Shown one piece after another: positions 25,072-33,251 of a stretch of DNA of 45,879 nucleotides. The stretch lies in NCBI GenBank assembly GCA_036446455.1, contig JAZFSZ010000059.1:1-45879 (forward strand). The letters are read 5' to 3'. Under the pieces are notes generated by a model. That model did no database searches, had not been told where the DNA came from, and saw only the letters and a program-made list of their open reading frames with translations. Source of the DNA: JAZFSZ01 sp036446455 (GTDB lineage: Bacteria; Pseudomonadota; Gammaproteobacteria; Acidiferrobacterales; JAJDNE01). The translations under genes and the position numbers were made by a program. Every line of letters starts with the position of its first letter. The first letter of the stretch is position 1.

Positions 25072-27515
25072 GCAAGGATCTACCGAGTCACGCCCGCATT
25101 GTCATCGTGGGTGGCGGTGTCGTGGGGAGTTCAATTGCCTATCAACTCACCAGGGCTGGCGTATCGGATGTCGTATTACTGGAGCGTGGTGTCCTTGCCT
25201 GTGGCACATCCTGGCATGCAGCAGGGTTGATCATGCAGCTCCGCAGTGCTCATACCACAACGGATGTTAGCAGATACAATGCACAGTTCTATCCCGAGCT
25301 TGAAGTCGATACCGGCATGGCCACGGGCTTCAAGCAAAATGGCACCCTCGCCATCGGTCGCAACCTGGACCGCGTCCACGAAATGAGCCGGCGCGCCAGT
25401 CTCGCCAGGAGTTTCGGCATCGATGCCCATGTCATTTCACCCAGGGAAGTCAAAGACATATACCCCGCGCTTGATGACAGTATGGTCGCCGGTGGCCTGT
25501 TCATTCCCAAAGATGGTCAGCTTAACCCGGTCGACACCATCAACGCCCTGATCGCGGGAGCAAAAAAACGTGGGGCAAGAATTTTTGAAGGCACACCCGT
25601 GGACAAAATGCAGCGTCTGCCCTCCGGCGAATACCGGCTCGAAACGACAATTGGCGCCATCGAGTGTGAAACCCTGGTGCTGGCCTGTGGTCTGTGGACC
25701 GGAGATTTTGCAGCCCAGCTTGGTGCGCGTGTACCGCTCCACGCCTGTGAACACATGTATGTCGTGACGGAAGCCATGGACTTCGTCGTGCCGACCCTGC
25801 CGGTGTTGCGTGACACAGACGGCTACACCTATATGAAAGAGGAAGCCGGCAAGCTGCTGATCGGTTCTTTTGAGCCACGCGGCAAGCCATTACCGGTTGA
25901 GAAGCTACCCGGCGGACAACAGTTCATCGAAATACAGGAAGACTGGGATCACTTCGCCCTGCCTTATACAAAGGCCATGGAAATGATTCCGGAGCTGGAA
26001 AATATCGGCATTAAAAAATTTATGAACGGACCGGAAAGTTTTACCCCGGATGGCTTGCCGTGTCTGGGGGAGGCGCCCGGTCTGCGAAACTGTTTCATTG
26101 CCGCCGGTATGAATTCCGAAGGCTTTGAAATCAGCCCCGGCATCTCACGCGCATTGGCGCACTGGATCATCCATGGCGAACCGGATATGGACCTGCTCGA
26201 TTACGATGTAGCGCGCTTCCATCCCTTCCAGATCAACAAGAAGTACCTGCGCGAACGTAGCGCGGAATCTCTCGGCAGAATTTTCGAAATGAGCTGGCCG
26301 TTCAAGGAGCATGAATCATCACGACCGGCGCGCAAGAGTCATCTGCACGACAGACTGGCCGACGGCGGTGCCTGTTTCGGGGAAACCGCCGGATGGGAAC
26401 GTCCCATGTGGTTTGCCCCCAAAGGCATTGAGCCGAAAAACGCCTACTCTTACTCCCGGCCCAACTGGTATGAACACACGGCCGAGGAATGCCGGGTTGC
26501 CCGCGAAGGCGTGGTGATCATGGATGTTAGTTCCTTCGGCAAGACCATGGTCCAGGGCCGCGATGCCTGTCAGTATCTGCAGTGGATGTGCGTGAGCAAC
26601 GTAGACGTTGCCGTTGGCAAACTGGTTTATACCCATATGCTCAACTCCATGGGTGGTATCGAGTGCGACATCACCATCGATCGCCGCGCCGAGGATTGTT
26701 TCATCATATACTCATCGGCCGGTGTGCATTGCCGTGACATGAACTGGATCGCCAGGCACATCAAGCCCGACCAGCATGTCGCCATCACCGACGTCACCGC
26801 AGCTTATTCGGTGCTAAATATTCAAGGTCCGAAATCGCGCAACCTGTTGCAATCCATCACCGATGCCGATCTTTCCAACCAGGTTTTTCCGTTTCTCACC
26901 GCGCAGGAAATCGATATCGGTTATGCCCGCGTGCTGGCCAAACGACAGACCTTTATTGGTGAGCTGGGCTGGGAGCTGCAAATCCCGTCGGAATTCGTCC
27001 AGGATGTCTATGACATCGTCATGGAAGCAGGCGAGCCGCTCGGTTTGAAACAGGCCGGCTATCACGCCCTGGAACATCTGCGCTGTGAGCGCGCCTATCG
27101 AGAGTTCGTGCTCGATCTCGCGCCCGATGCCACACCATTTGAGGCCGGTCTCGGTTTTATTGTAAAAATGGACAAGCCCGGCGGATTCCAAGGCCGCGAA
27201 GCCCTGCTGCCCCAGGCCGGCCAGGTGCTCAGCCGCCGCATGGTCATGTTCAAATTGAAGGATCCCGAACCCGCGCTGTTCCACGACGAGCTGATCCGCA
27301 TGAACGGCGAGATCGTCGGATACCTGAGTTCCGGCGCCTACGGGTTCACCCTGGGCAGCGCAGTCGGTATGGGCTATGTCAAATATCCTGATGGCGTCAC
27401 CGCCGATCTGATCAACGATGCAAGCTTTGAGATCGAAATCGCCTGTGAAACCTATCAGGCCGACGCATCACTGAAGTCTTTTTATGACCCGACTGGCGCC
27501 AGGGTGAAGATGTAG
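25068..27515 (+). CDS. Dimethylglycine/sarcosine dehydrogenase-like FAD-GcvT fusion
   Basis: An 815-residue two-domain enzyme. Residues 1-370 form a DAO-type FAD domain with GGGVVGS (15-21) and WHAAG, whose H50 corresponds to the histidine that carries covalent FAD in dimethylglycine dehydrogenase. A FAO_M linker follows, then a folate-binding GcvT domain from about 430 and a GcvT_C barrel at the end. The family oxidatively removes N-methyl groups and passes the carbon to tetrahydrofolate as 5,10-methylene-THF. The start is GTG 25068, overlapping the hydroxylase stop (GTGA). Its position as the last gene of the hyuA operon suggests that it demethylates the ring-opened N-methyl amino acid. Confidence 0.92.
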   Translation: MSKDLPSHARIVIVGGGVVGSSIAYQLTRAGVSDVVLLERGVLACGTSWHAAGLIMQLRSAHTTTDVSRYNAQFYPELEVDTGMATGFKQNGTLAIGRNLDRVHEMSRRASLARSFGIDAHVISPREVKDIYPALDDSMVAGGLFIPKDGQLNPVDTINALIAGAKKRGARIFEGTPVDKMQRLPSGEYRLETTIGAIECETLVLACGLWTGDFAAQLGARVPLHACEHMYVVTEAMDFVVPTLPVLRDTDGYTYMKEEAGKLLIGSFEPRGKPLPVEKLPGGQQFIEIQEDWDHFALPYTKAMEMIPELENIGIKKFMNGPESFTPDGLPCLGEAPGLRNCFIAAGMNSEGFEISPGISRALAHWIIHGEPDMDLLDYDVARFHPFQINKKYLRERSAESLGRIFEMSWPFKEHESSRPARKSHLHDRLADGGACFGETAGWERPMWFAPKGIEPKNAYSYSRPNWYEHTAEECRVAREGVVIMDVSSFGKTMVQGRDACQYLQWMCVSNVDVAVGKLVYTHMLNSMGGIECDITIDRRAEDCFIIYSSAGVHCRDMNWIARHIKPDQHVAITDVTAAYSVLNIQGPKSRNLLQSITDADLSNQVFPFLTAQEIDIGYARVLAKRQTFIGELGWELQIPSEFVQDVYDIVMEAGEPLGLKQAGYHALEHLRCERAYREFVLDLAPDATPFEAGLGFIVKMDKPGGFQGREALLPQAGQVLSRRMVMFKLKDPEPALFHDELIRMNGEIVGYLSSGAYGFTLGSAVGMGYVKYPDGVTADLINDASFEIEIACETYQADASLKSFYDPTGARVKM

Positions 27516-27677
27516 TGAATAGAGAGCTAAGATAATGGCACTTATTCAAGCCAGGAACAGCGTCATTTCGGACGGAGTAACACGACGAATCGGAATCCAG
27601 ATCACGCTATTACTACGCACTATATATTACGCGAAAATTAGAACAAATCAGGTACTCAACACGAGAGAGGGTAGATC

Positions 27678-29099
27678 ATGAAGGGTTTCGATGGAAAACT
27701 TGTGGGCTCCGTTTATCCCATTACCCGGGAAGAATGCCAAATGGTGCACGATGCAGCCATTCGCGTGCTTGAACAGGGGGGCATGCGTTGTGATGATGAA
27801 CGTGCGGCAAAAATGTTCGAAGCCGCCGGATGCACGCTTGAAAACAATCGCGAGTTGGTCAAGATCCCGGAAAAGGTCGTCATGGATGCACTGGACGAGT
27901 GCCCCGGCAGTTTTACTCTGCACGGCCGAAACGATCCGACCCATGATTGTTCAATCGGCACCGGGGAAGTCCACTTCTGTAGCGTAACCGGTCGCTATAT
28001 TGACGACATTCGCACCGGTGAGCGGCGCAAGGCCACCCGCAGGGATGCTATTGAAGGCACCTTGATGGCCGACGCCCTGGAACAGGTCCACGGTCTCTAC
28101 AAGCCGGTCATGTGGATCTATGACGAGGAAAAGATTTGCAACTCTCAGATCCTGACCACGGAATGGATGAAAAACACCAATAAACCCGGCACCTGGGTCT
28201 ACGACACCGGTGCCGAGAACGAAGTGTCCGATCTGATCAAGATGTGGCAGATTGCAGCCGGCGGCGAAGAAGAAATGCGCCAAAAGCCGCATATGCTGGG
28301 TCATGTGGTGGTTAATCCACCGCGTGTTATCGACGTTCACTATACGAGCTGGCTCATGGGTTTCTGTGACTGCGGTGCCCCGCTTTCGATCGAAAGCGCC
28401 CTGATGGGCGGTGCTACCGGTCCGGCCACCCGTGCTGGCATGCTGGTTCAGTGTATCGCGGAGACACTTGCCCTGGTGGTGCAGTGCCAGAGCTACAAGC
28501 CCGGTCATCCGCTGGCCTTCTGCTCCTTCAGCCCGGCCATGGATATGCGTACAGGGTTGTGGGCAACCGGCACGCCGGAATACGGTATCGTCGGCGCCGG
28601 CATCATCTTCCTGCCCGAGCTGGCAATGGCTGCGGATGTCATGAAACAGGGCGCAGCCATACTCGATGAAAGAATCAGGGCAATCGGTGAAAAACGCACG
28701 TCCCATGGTAAAGTCGTCATCGGCACCATCAAGGGCGATATCCACGACATTGGAAAATCGGTTGTGGGCGCCGTGCTGCAGGCGAATGGTTATGACGTGG
28801 TTGATATCGGTACCGATATCGATGTTGAGGTATTTATCGAGGCAGTGAAGGAACACAATGCCGACGCACTCGGTATGTCTACCCTGCTGACGCTTCCGCT
28901 TATGGAAATGGAAAAAGTCATCAATCGTATGAAAGAAATTGGTATGCGTGACAACATCAAGGTTATCGTAGGCGGCAGCCCCGTAACCCAGGAATTTGCC
29001 GACGAAATTGGCGCTGATGCGGTTGGCTTCGATGCGCAGGATGCGGTCTTCAAGCTCGACGGACTGATGGGTATCAACCGCTCACGCGCCAGTGCGTAA
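27678..29099 (+). CDS. MttB-MttC chimera: truncated methyltransferase fused to a corrinoid protein
   Basis: A 473-residue in-frame fusion. Residues 1 to about 306 follow the MttB (trimethylamine/betaine methyltransferase superfamily) fold up to FCSFSPAMDMRTGLWATGTPEYG. MttB proteins normally continue another 150-180 residues. Instead the sequence enters GIIFLPELAMAADVMKQGAAIL, the end of the helical cap of an MttC-type corrinoid protein, and then a complete cobalamin domain with GDIHDIG (D354, H356, G359), MSTLLTLPL and VIVGGSP. The end of MttB and the start of MttC, including its first cap helices, are missing. A deletion fusing adjacent mttB and mttC genes is the simplest origin. There is no in-frame amber, so no pyrrolysine. 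Ribosome site GAGAGAGGG at 27663-27671. Confidence 0.88.
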   Translation: MKGFDGKLVGSVYPITREECQMVHDAAIRVLEQGGMRCDDERAAKMFEAAGCTLENNRELVKIPEKVVMDALDECPGSFTLHGRNDPTHDCSIGTGEVHFCSVTGRYIDDIRTGERRKATRRDAIEGTLMADALEQVHGLYKPVMWIYDEEKICNSQILTTEWMKNTNKPGTWVYDTGAENEVSDLIKMWQIAAGGEEEMRQKPHMLGHVVVNPPRVIDVHYTSWLMGFCDCGAPLSIESALMGGATGPATRAGMLVQCIAETLALVVQCQSYKPGHPLAFCSFSPAMDMRTGLWATGTPEYGIVGAGIIFLPELAMAADVMKQGAAILDERIRAIGEKRTSHGKVVIGTIKGDIHDIGKSVVGAVLQANGYDVVDIGTDIDVEVFIEAVKEHNADALGMSTLLTLPLMEMEKVINRMKEIGMRDNIKVIVGGSPVTQEFADEIGADAVGFDAQDAVFKLDGLMGINRSRASA

Positions 29100-29121
29100 G
29101 CCTGAAACTACAATATTGTAG

Positions 29122-30162
29122 ATGCCGCCCGTACCAATACCAGATAACGCCGCGATGGGTAGTGATGACGTACTCAAACAGGCCATTGCCTGGATAGATG
29201 AGGGACACGGCGTCGCCCTGGCGGTAGTGGTCAGCACCTGGGGTTCTTCACCTTGCCCCGCGGGCAGTCAACTGGCCATCAATGACAGAGGTGCGTTCGT
29301 CGGCTCTGTTTCCGGTGGTTGCATCGAACCCTTTGTTATCTCTGAAGCGATCGACATCATCGCCGACGGGGAACCCCAGAGCCTGGAGTATGGCGTTAGC
29401 GACGAGTCGGCCCGAGAAATTCGCCTTGCCTGTGGCGGCAACATCCGGGTTTTCGTGATGCGCGCACCGCCCCGAGCTGAACTCGAGAAGATGATTAGTG
29501 ATCCGCCGATCACGCGGGTGATTGACCTGGCAAGCGGTGACGCACTGATGGTGGACGACGAAAGCGTCACTGGCGCGCTGGTGCTCGGTGAAGACACTTT
29601 GAACCGGGTGCGCTGCCTGCACAAACAAGGATCCGGCGGTACCGTTATTCGAGAAGAAGAAGCCGAGTTGTTCGTGATGACGCACACCCGGCCGCGCAAA
29701 CTGATCGTCATCGGCGCCGTGCATATCGCCCAGATACTGGCGCCGATGGCCACCGCCATCGGCTTCGAAGTTACCGTGGTCGATTCACGCCCCGCCTTCG
29801 CCAAACCTGAACGGTTACCGGGCGTTACGATCATCCGCCAACGAACCGAGCAGGCCATGCAGGGGCTGTCCATCGATTCACGCACGGCACTGGCGATTCT
29901 CGCCCATGATCCGATCCTGGATGACCCCGCACTGCATGCTGCCCTTAGGTCATCCGCATACTACATCGGTTGTCTGGGCAGCCGCCGAACCCATGCTGGG
30001 CGCCTGGATCGACTGCGCACAGCGGGTTTCGGCGAAGAAACCCTCGAACGTCTGCATGCACCGGTGGGCCTGGACATCGGTGGGCGTTCCGCGGGAGAAA
30101 TTGCGGTGTCCATTCTGGCCGAAATCATCGCCGTCGGAAACGCGAAGAGTCTGAAATCATAA
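29122..30162 (+). CDS. XdhC/CoxI-family molybdenum cofactor insertion protein
   Basis: A 346-residue XdhC-type chaperone that binds sulfurated molybdenum cofactor and inserts it into xanthine-dehydrogenase-like enzymes. The XdhC N-domain shows VVSTWGSSPCPAGSQLAI, FVGSVSGGCIEP and RLACGGNIRV; the C-terminal Rossmann domain shows LIVIGAVHIAQIL, ILAHDPILDDPAL and YYIGCLGSRRTHAGR. The length is complete. It lies 22 bp after the MttB-MttC chimera. It would serve the hydroxylase at 21344-25071, or the lost one whose CoxM relic follows. Confidence 0.92.
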   Translation: MPPVPIPDNAAMGSDDVLKQAIAWIDEGHGVALAVVVSTWGSSPCPAGSQLAINDRGAFVGSVSGGCIEPFVISEAIDIIADGEPQSLEYGVSDESAREIRLACGGNIRVFVMRAPPRAELEKMISDPPITRVIDLASGDALMVDDESVTGALVLGEDTLNRVRCLHKQGSGGTVIREEEAELFVMTHTRPRKLIVIGAVHIAQILAPMATAIGFEVTVVDSRPAFAKPERLPGVTIIRQRTEQAMQGLSIDSRTALAILAHDPILDDPALHAALRSSAYYIGCLGSRRTHAGRLDRLRTAGFGEETLERLHAPVGLDIGGRSAGEIAVSILAEIIAVGNAKSLKS

Positions 30163-30291
30163 GCAAAGTAATGACAAGTTAACTGCTTCGAGGGGATAAT
30201 TAGAGGTGGCCCCGGAAAATCGGACAGCGCTATAAGTGGATTTCAAGCCTGATTTAAGCCATGTTAATGGCAACAATATCAGGAGGCAATC

Positions 30292-30672
30292 ATGCCAAGA
30301 AGACCGCGCCGGAATCACTCACCAAAAAAAACCAATTGCATAAGCAAACAGGCCGCGCTTCGTATCGGTGGGGTGCAGATTCAGAATCGAGCTACTGTCG
30401 TGGGGAATATCTGCAATGCCTCTCCTGCTGCGGATGGAGTTCCCGGCCTGCTATGCCTGGATGCCCAGGTAGAGCTTTCCAGTCGCTCGGCAAAACGGAA
30501 CTTGCCACTGGGTGAATTCATAAAGGGTAACCGCAATACCGTTATCCACGCCGATGAACTGGTGAGTGCCCTGTTGATTCCCAAACTCCCTGAAACCGCT
30601 CTCAGCGGGTTTGAAAAGTTGGGAACTCGCAGTTATCTGGTGATTTCCATCGTCATGGTGGCAGCCGTACTG
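30292..30672 (+). pseudogene. CoxM-type FAD-subunit remnant
   Basis: From about 30346 the frame reads LRIGGVQIQNRATVVGNICN, ASPAADGVPGLLCLDAQVEL, LPLGEFIKGN, ADELVSALLIPK and KLGTRSYLVISIVMVAAVL, the central part of a molybdenum-hydroxylase FAD subunit. The N-terminal FAD-binding region is absent and replaced by a short lysine- and arginine-rich stretch (MPRRPRRNHSPKK) with a strong AGGAGG at 30281-30286. At about 30670 homology stops abruptly and enamidase sequence starts in another frame. The sequence differs from the intact CoxM gene of this window, so a second hydroxylase was once present. Confidence 0.85.
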
Positions 30673-31040
30673 AACAGGAATGTATCATTCTCGGCACTGA
30701 TTCTCCCGCGGGGTCCGGGGTACAACCTCTGGGGATTCTGCGCATGGTCTCCATGTTGTGCAGCATGGGTGAGATCGCCCCGGAAATCGTCTTTTGCTTC
30801 GCCACCGGTAAGACCGCGCGCCAGCGCGAACTCGACTGTGGTTTGATTGAGCCTGGCCGGGCGGCGGACTTCGTCATCATGGATCGCACCCAACATAGTG
30901 CAGGTTCGGATTTTCTCGACAGCATCAAAAAGGGCGACCTTCCGGGTATCAGCATGGTCATAATCGATGGGGTAATCCGTTGTCGGCGGTCACGCAATAC
31001 ACCACCCGCTGATCGGCTGGCGATTATCGAAAATGAATAA
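30672..31040 (+). pseudogene. Enamidase C-terminal remnant
   Basis: The frame reads EQECIILGTDSPAGSG, VQPLGILRMVSMLCSMGEI, FATGKTARQRELDCGLIEPG, AADFVIMD, KGDLPGISMVIIDG and SRNTPP. This matches the C-terminal part of enamidase, the amidohydrolase of nicotinate fermentation, in order and spacing (NDAPSGTGLIPLGILRN, GDIPGISVVLIDG, KSRNTPPAKR). The N-terminal two thirds, including the first metal ligands, are missing. The metal-site Asp region GTDSPAG is kept. It joins the CoxM remnant at about 30670 and its stop overlaps the MarR start by 8 nt. Confidence 0.85.
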
Positions 31041-31506
31041 TATAGACGAGCAGCAGGGTCAGCAGGTAACCGACGTTGATACAGACTATATTCTGGCGGA
31101 ACAGGTTGGTTTTCTTTTGCGCCGGGCCCATCAACGTGCCTCCTTGATCTTCAAGAGTCGGTTCGAATCGAAGTCCCTGACTCCGCAACAATTCGCGGTA
31201 CTTGCAAAGCTATACGAAGTGAGTGAAGTCACCCAGAACAAGCTGGGTCGGCTGGTGGATATGGATCCGGCAAGTTTGCAAGGGGTTATTCAACGGCTAA
31301 AGCAAAGAGGATTCGTGCTCCGCACACAAGATCCGCTACACAAACGGCGACTGAAAATGCAGTTAACCGATGAAGGAAAGGAGATGGTGAAAAGTTGTTT
31401 CGATCTGGGCAGGCAAGTATCCAGGGAGACTCTGAAACCACTCGATAAAACCAGGCGGTATGAACTGATACGACTATTGAAGATGATTAGCGACGGTCAA
31501 TCCTGA
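31033..31506 (+). CDS. MarR-family transcriptional regulator
   Basis: A 157-residue MarR regulator. The winged helix spans roughly residues 45-115: LTPQQFAVLAKLYEVSEVTQ, LVDMDPASLQGVIQRLKQRGFV and the wing DPLHKRRLKMQLTDEG. Flanking helices form the dimer interface. MarR proteins typically bind small aromatic or acid ligands and repress nearby catabolic genes. It overlaps the enamidase relic by 8 nt, so it was the last gene of that operon. An 18-bp near-palindrome 96 bp downstream of its stop, in front of the second mttB gene, is a candidate target. Confidence 0.9.
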   Translation: MNNIDEQQGQQVTDVDTDYILAEQVGFLLRRAHQRASLIFKSRFESKSLTPQQFAVLAKLYEVSEVTQNKLGRLVDMDPASLQGVIQRLKQRGFVLRTQDPLHKRRLKMQLTDEGKEMVKSCFDLGRQVSRETLKPLDKTRRYELIRLLKMISDGQS

Positions 31507-31601
31507 AACCCTGCTGAGTTGTTACCTATGACTGATTTCCAACCCTTAACCTATTTCCTATACCTAAGAGGGCGGATAAAACAGCAGTGTTGTATGGGTA
31601 C

Positions 31602-31619
31602 CTATACTAAATACTATAG
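31602..31619. promoter_or_regulatory. Candidate MarR operator upstream of the second mttB gene
   Basis: CTATACTAAATACTATAG is palindromic at 14 of 18 positions, the length and AT-rich type bound by MarR dimers. It lies between the MarR gene and the MttB-AOR pair, 76 bp before the mttB start codon. Confidence 0.45.
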
Positions 31620-31694
31620 ACAGACAAGCTCAAGTCGGCAGGCAGTGAGCGCTAAATGGTGTGTGCCAGATCAGTCAACTTTTGAGGGTTCAAG

Positions 31695-33242
31695 ATGATA
31701 AACACAAGCAGGATCAGAAGAAACGCACGCCAGCTTAGATTGCAAGCCGCCAGGGCACAGTCAAAGAACAGAGCAGCTGAAATCGTAAAAAATAGTTTCA
31801 GACCGATCTTTAGTTTTTATCCCGATAATCATATCGACGAGTTGCGCGAACGTAGCTTCCGTCTGCTGGAAACCCACGGTGTCGCCATCGAGCACGAAGA
31901 GGCCGTGAAACTGCTGACTGCCGCCGGTGCTACTCAAACCAGCGATGGCAAGTGCTACAGGCTCCCGCGGCAATTGATTAAAGAAGCCCTGGCCACGACA
32001 CCGAAGACTGTCGAGTTGTGCGCCCATGATCCAGTATGGGACCTGCAACTACCGCGCGCCGATGGTACTTTCGTGATGCGTACCGGTACAGGCGCTTACG
32101 GGTTTGTGGACGCGGATAGCGGCGACTACCGAAATTTAAAGCTCGAGGATGTCGGTATCATCGCGCGCCTGAGCAATCACCTCGACCAGATTGGGTTCGT
32201 GGCGCATCCTTTCGTTGCCGACGTACCGGCGGTGACCGCCGATATCCATGGTGTCGCGCGCCTCGTTACCCAGACACAAAAGCATGTGATGCTACAACCT
32301 TACGCTTTCGAAAATATTGAATACCTGATGCGTATCGTCGCAACGGCCGCCGGTGGTGAGGAGCAATTACGGCAGCGACCCATCGCCAGTTGCATCGTTA
32401 CGTCTTTCACCCCGCTGGCATTCAAGCGCATGGACGTGGAAGCAATCCGTCAGGCGGCGTGCTACGGTTTGCCGATTCACGCCTGTAGTCTGCCCAGCGC
32501 CGCCGGTACCGCACCCATCACCATGCCTGGGGTCACCGTCATGGCGGCAGCAGAAATTCTCGCCATGGTGGTCATGGCGCACCTGTTTGGAGCCAACATA
32601 CCGGTAATCGCCACGCCCCTGATATTCTCTCTGGATGTGCGCACCGGGCGCTGTTTACAGTCCAGCGTCGAGGTACTACAGGGTGTCAGTATGGCGGTAC
32701 AACTGATGAAATATGGGTTTGGACTGGTCACGCATACCATCGGTGTAGGATCAGATACCCCGGCACCTTGTCCCCAGGCACAGGCAGAAGCGGCATTGCG
32801 CGCCCAGCTAACATCGCTGTCCGGGGCCGATATACTGGGCGGAGTGGGTCAGTTGGAATGTGCCACCGTGTTTAGTCCGATTCAGGCGATTCTCGACAAT
32901 GAGCTCGGAGGTATGCTGAACAGGTACCTGCAGGCATCTCCGGTTGATGACGAAAGCACCGCCTGGGAGGTACTGAAGGACATCGAATTAGGGGGGAATT
33001 TTCTGGCGCAAGAACATACCGTCAGGCACTGTCGAAACATGTTCATGCCGAAAGTGTTCCAGCGTGAGGACCGGGACAGCTACGAGGCAAACAATCGTCG
33101 TGATGTCATGGACAGTGCGCTAGAATCGTATCTCGAAATCATGCAACGGCCCTTACCGGATTCGGTACCCAGCGCGGACCAGAGGCGGGAGATCGAACAA
33201 ATAGTAAGAGCCGCAGATGCGGACATATTGGCGGATACCTAG
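31695..33242 (+). CDS. MttB-family methyltransferase, non-pyrrolysine, full length
   Basis: A 515-residue member of the trimethylamine methyltransferase superfamily. Landmarks include FRLLETHGVAIEHEEAVKLL, MRTGTGAYGFVDADSGDYRN, PLIFSLDVRTGRC, and the C-terminal GGVGQLECATVFSPIQAILDNELGGML with FLAQEHTVRHCRNMFMPKVFQRE. The frame is uninterrupted, so it lacks the pyrrolysine codon and belongs with betaine-type demethylases such as MtgB (glycine betaine). It would transfer a methyl group from a quaternary amine to a corrinoid protein. In this window no separate corrinoid protein remains, only the chimera. It precedes the aldehyde:ferredoxin oxidoreductase by 9 bp and probably shares its transcript. 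GAGGG at 31683-31687. Confidence 0.9.
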   Translation: MINTSRIRRNARQLRLQAARAQSKNRAAEIVKNSFRPIFSFYPDNHIDELRERSFRLLETHGVAIEHEEAVKLLTAAGATQTSDGKCYRLPRQLIKEALATTPKTVELCAHDPVWDLQLPRADGTFVMRTGTGAYGFVDADSGDYRNLKLEDVGIIARLSNHLDQIGFVAHPFVADVPAVTADIHGVARLVTQTQKHVMLQPYAFENIEYLMRIVATAAGGEEQLRQRPIASCIVTSFTPLAFKRMDVEAIRQAACYGLPIHACSLPSAAGTAPITMPGVTVMAAAEILAMVVMAHLFGANIPVIATPLIFSLDVRTGRCLQSSVEVLQGVSMAVQLMKYGFGLVTHTIGVGSDTPAPCPQAQAEAALRAQLTSLSGADILGGVGQLECATVFSPIQAILDNELGGMLNRYLQASPVDDESTAWEVLKDIELGGNFLAQEHTVRHCRNMFMPKVFQREDRDSYEANNRRDVMDSALESYLEIMQRPLPDSVPSADQRREIEQIVRAADADILADT

Positions 33243-33251
33243 AGAGATCAG

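Noticed and set aside
27516..27677. Riboswitch before the MttB-MttC gene, such as cobalamin type
   Set aside because: No B12-box-like motif or stable multi-helix fold could be recognised in the 160-bp leader.
31695..33242. Pyrrolysine-containing trimethylamine methyltransferase
   Set aside because: The frame has no internal amber codon and no pyl genes are visible, so it belongs to the non-pyrrolysine group.
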